Assembly (NCBI GenBank): GCA_965217125.1 | Contig: OZ244244.1 | Coordinates: forward strand, 744,001 to 808,000 | DNA: 64,000 nucleotides | Origin: JAAOIF01 sp965217125 | GTDB taxonomy: Bacteria; Pseudomonadota; Gammaproteobacteria; PS1; Pseudothioglobaceae | Direction: 5' to 3' | In this document: positions 60,363 to 64,000 of the stretch, piece by piece | Layout of the letters: every line of letters begins with the position of its first letter | Numbering within the stretch: the stretch's first letter is position 1 | The notes under the pieces: generated by a model | Told to the model about the DNA's origin: nothing | Seen by the model: only the letters and a program-made list of their open reading frames with translations | The model's database searches: none | Translations under genes and position numbers: made by a program

Positions 60363-60725
60363 ATTTGAGTGGCACACTGCTTCAATGTTATGCCCATCTA
60401 AGTCAATTACAAAAGCCCCGTAATAATTTGGGTGGTAAATTTCTCTTATGCCTGGTGCGCCATTATCTTTGGCGCCTGCTTCAATTGCGGCTTTATAAAA
60501 GTCATCTACTTGTTTGTGCGTGTCAGCAGAAAATGCAATATGCATTGGCTTTTGAATTTCAGTATGCTCACCAAACCAAAATTCAGGTTTCCCGTTTTTA
60601 CCAAAGCCTGCCCAACCTTGTACCTCTGCAATTAATTCAATGCCAAGTGGTGCTAGTACTTTTGAATAAAATGACTTGCTAGCATTACAATTTGATATAG
60701 CGAAACCAATATGGTCAATAATCAT
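60357..60725 (-). CDS. VOC-superfamily (glyoxalase/bleomycin-resistance-like) protein
   Basis: A 122-residue protein with the VOC paired beta-alpha-beta fold: IIDHIGFAISNCNASKSFYSKVLAPLGIEL, later MHIAFSADTHKQVDDFYKAAIEAGAKDNGAPG, ending AFVIDLDGHNIEAVCH. His5, His62-like and Glu residues would be the metal ligands. VOC genes of this size are frequent integron cassettes. Stop codon within GCCTAAC and a GTTAGGC box upstream of the start support a cassette origin. The substrate is unknown. Confidence 0.8.
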   Translation of the reverse strand: MIIDHIGFAISNCNASKSFYSKVLAPLGIELIAEVQGWAGFGKNGKPEFWFGEHTEIQKPMHIAFSADTHKQVDDFYKAAIEAGAKDNGAPGIREIYHPNYYGAFVIDLDGHNIEAVCHSNA

Positions 60726-60743
60726 TTTCTTTATCCTTTATAT

Positions 60744-60750
60744 GCCTAAC
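60744..60750 (-). other. GTTAGGC box upstream of VOC gene
   Basis: Read on the minus strand this is GTTAGGC, a perfect GTTRRRY box, 19 bases before the VOC start. Together with GCCTAAC at 60362-60356 it would mark the two ends of a single gene cassette. Confidence 0.45.
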
Positions 60751-60801
60751 TATTAGTAAACATCCTAATATACCATAAAAATACAGATAAATATAATTAC
60801 C

Positions 60802-62094
60802 TTATTTAATGCGGTAGCGAGCAGATTGTGCGTGGGCGTGTAACCCCTCACAGTCGGCGAGGGTGGAGGCGACTTCTCCGAGTGTATTTGCGGCTTGGTT
60901 GGAGAGCATAATTAGGCTGGATTTCTTTTGGAAATCATATACGCCGAGTGGCGAAGAAAAACGCGCAGTGCCTGAGGTGGGTAGCACATGATTTGGGCCA
61001 GCGCAATAATCGCCGATTGCTTCACAGGTGTTTTTGCCCATAAAAATAGCGCCAGCGTGTTTGATGTTGGGCAATATTGCTTGCGGGTCTGCTACTGATA
61101 ATTCTAAGTGTTCAGGTGCGATTTGGTTGGCAATATCTACTGCTTCTTGCATATCTTTGCTTTGAATTAAAGCGCCACGCTGTTTTAATGCTTTTTTGAT
61201 AATGGCTTTTCTGTCCATATCTGGCAGTAGCTTGGCCATACTATTTTTGACTTGTGCAATAAAATCCTCATCAGGGCAAAGTAAAATTGATTGCGCGTTT
61301 TCATCGTGTTCAGCTTGGGAAAATAAATCCATAGCAATCCAATCTGGGTTAGTTTTGCCATCGCAAATAATCAAAATTTCGCTCGGCCCGGCAATCATAT
61401 CGATGCCAACTTGACCGAATACCATGCGTTTTGCAGCTGCCACATAAATATTACCCGGACCAACAATTTTATCAACTTTTGCTATGCTTTCAGTGCCATA
61501 AGCCAAAGCTGCAATCGCTTGTGCGCCGCCAACGGTAAACACTTTATCGACACCAGTAATATAAGCGGCTGCCAATACTAATGGATTGCTAACGCCATTT
61601 ACAGTCGGGACTACCATAATCAATTCTTCAACGCCAGCTACTTTTGCAGGTATAGCGTTCATAATGACTGAGGAAGGGTAGGCTGCCTTGCCGCCGGGCA
61701 CATACATACCAACGCGCTCAATCGGGGTAATTTTTTGCCCTAAGACTGTGCCATCATCCTCAGTGTAGCGCCAGCTTTCTTGTTTTTGTTGTTGATGATA
61801 ACAACGCACACGCTCAGTGGCAATTTGCAATGCTGATTTTTGTTTTTGATTTAGGTACTCAAACGCATTTTTAAGGGCCGGCAAATCAATGGTTAAATCC
61901 AACATATTATGAGCGCTAACCCCATCAAATTTAATACTGTAGTCAATTAGGGCGTTATCGCCTTTAGTTTTGATATTGGCAATAATCTGCTCCACTGTTT
62001 TGACAATATCAGCATTGCAGGCACTTTCCCAAGCGAGCAGATTGGAGAGTTTTTCTTGAAAGTCAGATTGATTGGAATTAAGAACGGCAATCAT
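60802..62094 (-). CDS. hisD: Histidinol dehydrogenase
   Basis: Catalyses the last two oxidations of histidine synthesis, zinc-dependent, 430 residues. PGGKAAYPSSVIMNAIPAKVAG, GPSEILIICD, DLFSQAEHDENAQ and the C-terminal EHLELS are diagnostic. It overlaps hisG by 4 bases. The order murA-hisG-hisD is conserved in many proteobacteria. Confidence 0.96.
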   Translation of the reverse strand: MIAVLNSNQSDFQEKLSNLLAWESACNADIVKTVEQIIANIKTKGDNALIDYSIKFDGVSAHNMLDLTIDLPALKNAFEYLNQKQKSALQIATERVRCYHQQQKQESWRYTEDDGTVLGQKITPIERVGMYVPGGKAAYPSSVIMNAIPAKVAGVEELIMVVPTVNGVSNPLVLAAAYITGVDKVFTVGGAQAIAALAYGTESIAKVDKIVGPGNIYVAAAKRMVFGQVGIDMIAGPSEILIICDGKTNPDWIAMDLFSQAEHDENAQSILLCPDEDFIAQVKNSMAKLLPDMDRKAIIKKALKQRGALIQSKDMQEAVDIANQIAPEHLELSVADPQAILPNIKHAGAIFMGKNTCEAIGDYCAGPNHVLPTSGTARFSSPLGVYDFQKKSSLIMLSNQAANTLGEVASTLADCEGLHAHAQSARYRIK

Positions 62095-62708
62095 AGATTT
62101 TTTTGAATGCCATTAACCCAAAATTTAATTTCCGCATTTTTAGTTTTAAAAGCAGCGGCATTTACCACTAATCGAGAGGAAATATCTGCAATGTGTTGCA
62201 GCGGCATTAAGCCATTGGCTTTAAGCGTATTGCCAGTATCAACCAAATCAACAATACAATGCGCCAAGCCAACCATAGGGGCAAGCTCCATAGCACCGTA
62301 GAGTTTGATAATTTCAATCTGTTGCCCTTTGCCCTCAAAATAACGCTTGGCTGAATTGGCATATTTAGTGGCAATTTTTAGCGTGTTTTGTTGTAATTTC
62401 TTTTTATTGCTGGCAGCAACCATCAATTTGCATTTGGCGATGTTCAAATCTAATAATTCAAACAAACCATTTGCGCCGTGTTCTAACAATACATCTTTAC
62501 CCGCAATGCCAATATCAGCCGCACCATGTTGCACAAATACAGGCACATCAGCAGCGCGAATCACAATAACTTTGACCTTGGCAAGATTGGTATCAAGAAT
62601 CAATTTTCTTGAATTTAGTTCCCCGTTGGCAATTTCTAAGCCTGCTGCTTTAAGCAAGGGCAGTGTTTGTTGGAGTATTCTGCCTTTAGAGAGTGCGATT
62701 GTTAGCAT
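62091..62708 (-). CDS. hisG: ATP phosphoribosyltransferase, short form
   Basis: The first enzyme of histidine synthesis, 205 residues: LTIALSKGRILQQTLPLL at the start, RAADVPVFVQHGAADIGIAGKD, and IVDLVDTGNTLKANGL. The absence of a C-terminal regulatory domain makes it the short HisG, which needs the HisZ subunit; hisZ is not in this window. Confidence 0.95.
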   Translation of the reverse strand: MLTIALSKGRILQQTLPLLKAAGLEIANGELNSRKLILDTNLAKVKVIVIRAADVPVFVQHGAADIGIAGKDVLLEHGANGLFELLDLNIAKCKLMVAASNKKKLQQNTLKIATKYANSAKRYFEGKGQQIEIIKLYGAMELAPMVGLAHCIVDLVDTGNTLKANGLMPLQHIADISSRLVVNAAAFKTKNAEIKFWVNGIQKNL

Positions 62709-62711
62709 AAT

Positions 62712-63971
62712 TTAATCTTGCATCCGTTCAATTTGCGCACCTAATAATTTTAATTTTTCTTCAATGGTTTCATAACCACGGTCAAGATGGTAGACACGCT
62801 CAATGGTAGTGGACCCTTTAGCAGCTAATCCTGCTAATACTAAAGATGCTGAGGCTCGCAGGTCAGTTGCCATAAGATGTGCGCCAGTTAAGGATTTTAC
62901 TCCTTTGCAAAGCACTGTGTTGCCTTCTAAAGTTAGGTCTGCGCCCATACGCGCAAGCTCAGGTATGTGCATAAAACGATTTTCAAAAATATTTTCAGTA
63001 ATAGAGCTATAGCCATCAGCAATGGTATTAAGCGCGGTAAATTGTGCCTGCATATCTGTTGGGAAATTTGGGTAAGTGCTGGTTTTAATATTCACCGCCT
63101 TAGGGCGCTTGCCTTGCATATCTAGCGTGATTGAATTGCTTTTAGTTGTAATTTCAGCACCCGTTTCCATTAATTTTTCCAGCACAGCTTGCATTGATTG
63201 ATGACGAATGTTTTTAACAGTAATAGAGCCACCAGTAATCGCAGCAGCCACTAAATAAGTCGCCGCTTCAATACGGTCTGGGCAAACTGCATATCTGACA
63301 CCATTGAGATTTTTTACCCCTTCAATGGTTAGTATTGAGGTGCTAATACCTGAAATTTTTGCACCCATTTTATTCAAGCAAAGACATAGGTCTGATACTT
63401 CCGGCTCTTGAGCAGCATTATGAATAGTGGTAGTGCCTTTGGCTAAAGTAGCTGCCATAATTAAGTTTTCAGTAGCGGTTACGGTTATTTGGTCAAAATG
63501 TATTTTTGTGCCAACCAAAGACTTGGCTTGTGCATAAATGTAGCCATTTTTAACTTTAATCTTAGCGCCTAATTGTGTTAATGCTTTTAGATGAAGATTA
63601 ACAGGACGGGTGCCGATTGCACAACCACCGGGCAATGAAATTTTGGCTTTGCCGTATTTTGCTAACATCGGCCCTAATGCCAAGATTGAAGCACGCATGG
63701 TTTTAACCAAATCGTAGTCTGCATTTAGGTTAGTTAGATTTGAAGAATCAATAAATAATGAGCCATCAGATTCTAAAATAAATTCAGAACCCATACCCAT
63801 CAATAATCTTAGTGCGGTGGATATATCGCTAAGATGCGGTGTATTGGTTAAGGTGATTGGCTCATCTGCCAAAATTGAGGCAAATAAAATAGGCAGAGAT
63901 GAGTTTTTAGACCCAGCAGTTTTAACACTGCCGTGCAGTGTATTTTCGCCTTGAATGACTAATTTATACAT
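62712..63971 (-). CDS. murA: UDP-N-acetylglucosamine 1-carboxyvinyltransferase
   Basis: The first committed step of peptidoglycan synthesis, 419 residues. It opens with VIQGENTLHGSVKTAGSKNSSLPIL. The catalytic cysteine is in PGGCAIGTRPVN near residue 115. A second glycine-rich half ends in YHLDRGYETIEEKLKLLGA. It is followed by hisG after 3 bases. Confidence 0.96.
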   Translation of the reverse strand: MYKLVIQGENTLHGSVKTAGSKNSSLPILFASILADEPITLTNTPHLSDISTALRLLMGMGSEFILESDGSLFIDSSNLTNLNADYDLVKTMRASILALGPMLAKYGKAKISLPGGCAIGTRPVNLHLKALTQLGAKIKVKNGYIYAQAKSLVGTKIHFDQITVTATENLIMAATLAKGTTTIHNAAQEPEVSDLCLCLNKMGAKISGISTSILTIEGVKNLNGVRYAVCPDRIEAATYLVAAAITGGSITVKNIRHQSMQAVLEKLMETGAEITTKSNSITLDMQGKRPKAVNIKTSTYPNFPTDMQAQFTALNTIADGYSSITENIFENRFMHIPELARMGADLTLEGNTVLCKGVKSLTGAHLMATDLRASASLVLAGLAAKGSTTIERVYHLDRGYETIEEKLKLLGAQIERMQD

Positions 63972-63978
63972 AAATTAT

Positions 63979-64000
63979 TTATTGAGTTTTTTGATTATTT
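63979..64000 (-). CDS. Possible 3' end of an upstream gene (partial)
   Basis: On the minus strand the last codons read N-N-Q-K-T-Q then TAA at 63981-63979, ahead of murA. A BolA-type gene often sits here in gammaproteobacteria, but six residues do not allow identification. Confidence 0.25.

Overview
The window looks like the chromosome of an AT-rich gammaproteobacterium. The housekeeping proteins (GlyA-NrdR, SerC, PheA-HisC-TyrA-AroA, Rnc-Era-RecO-PdxJ-AcpS, YpjD/Ffh, MurA-HisG-HisD) keep gammaproteobacterial neighbourhoods. The AT-rich composition, a persulfide-sensor-type ArsR regulator, a SoxW-like periplasmic thioredoxin and an orphan Cas6/Cmx6 protein together suggest a sulfur oxidiser of the SUP05/Thioglobus group or a related mussel symbiont. 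That placement is inference; no 16S gene is present.

Layout. 1-4.1 kb: a decayed duplicate of the glyA 5' end, a secreted repeat protein, then glyA-nrdR-radA. 4.1-8 kb: a cobalamin salvage locus on the minus strand (probable short cobalamin riboswitch, TonB receptor, BtuM-like membrane protein, CobO) with a fused nucleotidyltransferase-HEPN gene inside it. 8-12.2 kb: serC, serA, a small gene that resembles a lone integron cassette, and pheA. 12.3-31.5 kb: a defence island sitting between pheA and hisC, splitting the usual serC-pheA-hisC-tyrA-aroA cluster. It holds TrlF (PHP plus SMC-like ATPase), an AlbA_2/Schlafen-type protein, a type III restriction-modification pair (mod, res) separated by a DUF4145 gene and two collapsed genes (DinD-like, RhuM-like), and a three-gene DISARM-like operon (drmE-drmA-drmB) with no drmC or dedicated methylase next to it. 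The DISARM-like operon is bracketed by a truncated and an intact copy of the same RhuM gene.

31.6-47 kb: hisC-tyrA-aroA, lepB, ctpA-parA-parB, a MlaC-like gene, a BigR/YgaV-like regulator, tRNA-Arg(CCG), lgt-thyA, a periplasmic thioredoxin, the orphan Cas6, then rnc-era-recO-pdxJ-acpS. 47-52 kb: a second accessory block with a split MntA-HepT pair, an ORF6N gene fragment, a PARIS-like pair (ATPase plus DUF4435), a TerB-like gene and a HigA/RelE-type toxin-antitoxin pair, interspersed with short direct repeats. 52-58.5 kb: ubiG-bcp, lepA, a predicted nuclease-like protein, ypjD and ffh. 58.5-60.8 kb: a string of small minus-strand genes (LysE, HicB, two mini membrane ORFs, a GIY-YIG protein, a VOC protein) with attC-like ends, probably a decayed cassette array without an integrase in view. 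60.8-64 kb: hisD-hisG-murA.

The most unusual signal is that every RhuM, DinD or ORF6N gene or fragment in the window carries a near-perfect inverted repeat inside its reading frame, and the repeat sequence differs between families. The other points most worth following up are the reduced DISARM-like operon, the fused MNT-HEPN gene that keeps a ribosome-binding site and ATG at the domain junction, the orphan Cas6 facing RNase III, and the short cobalamin riboswitch candidate.
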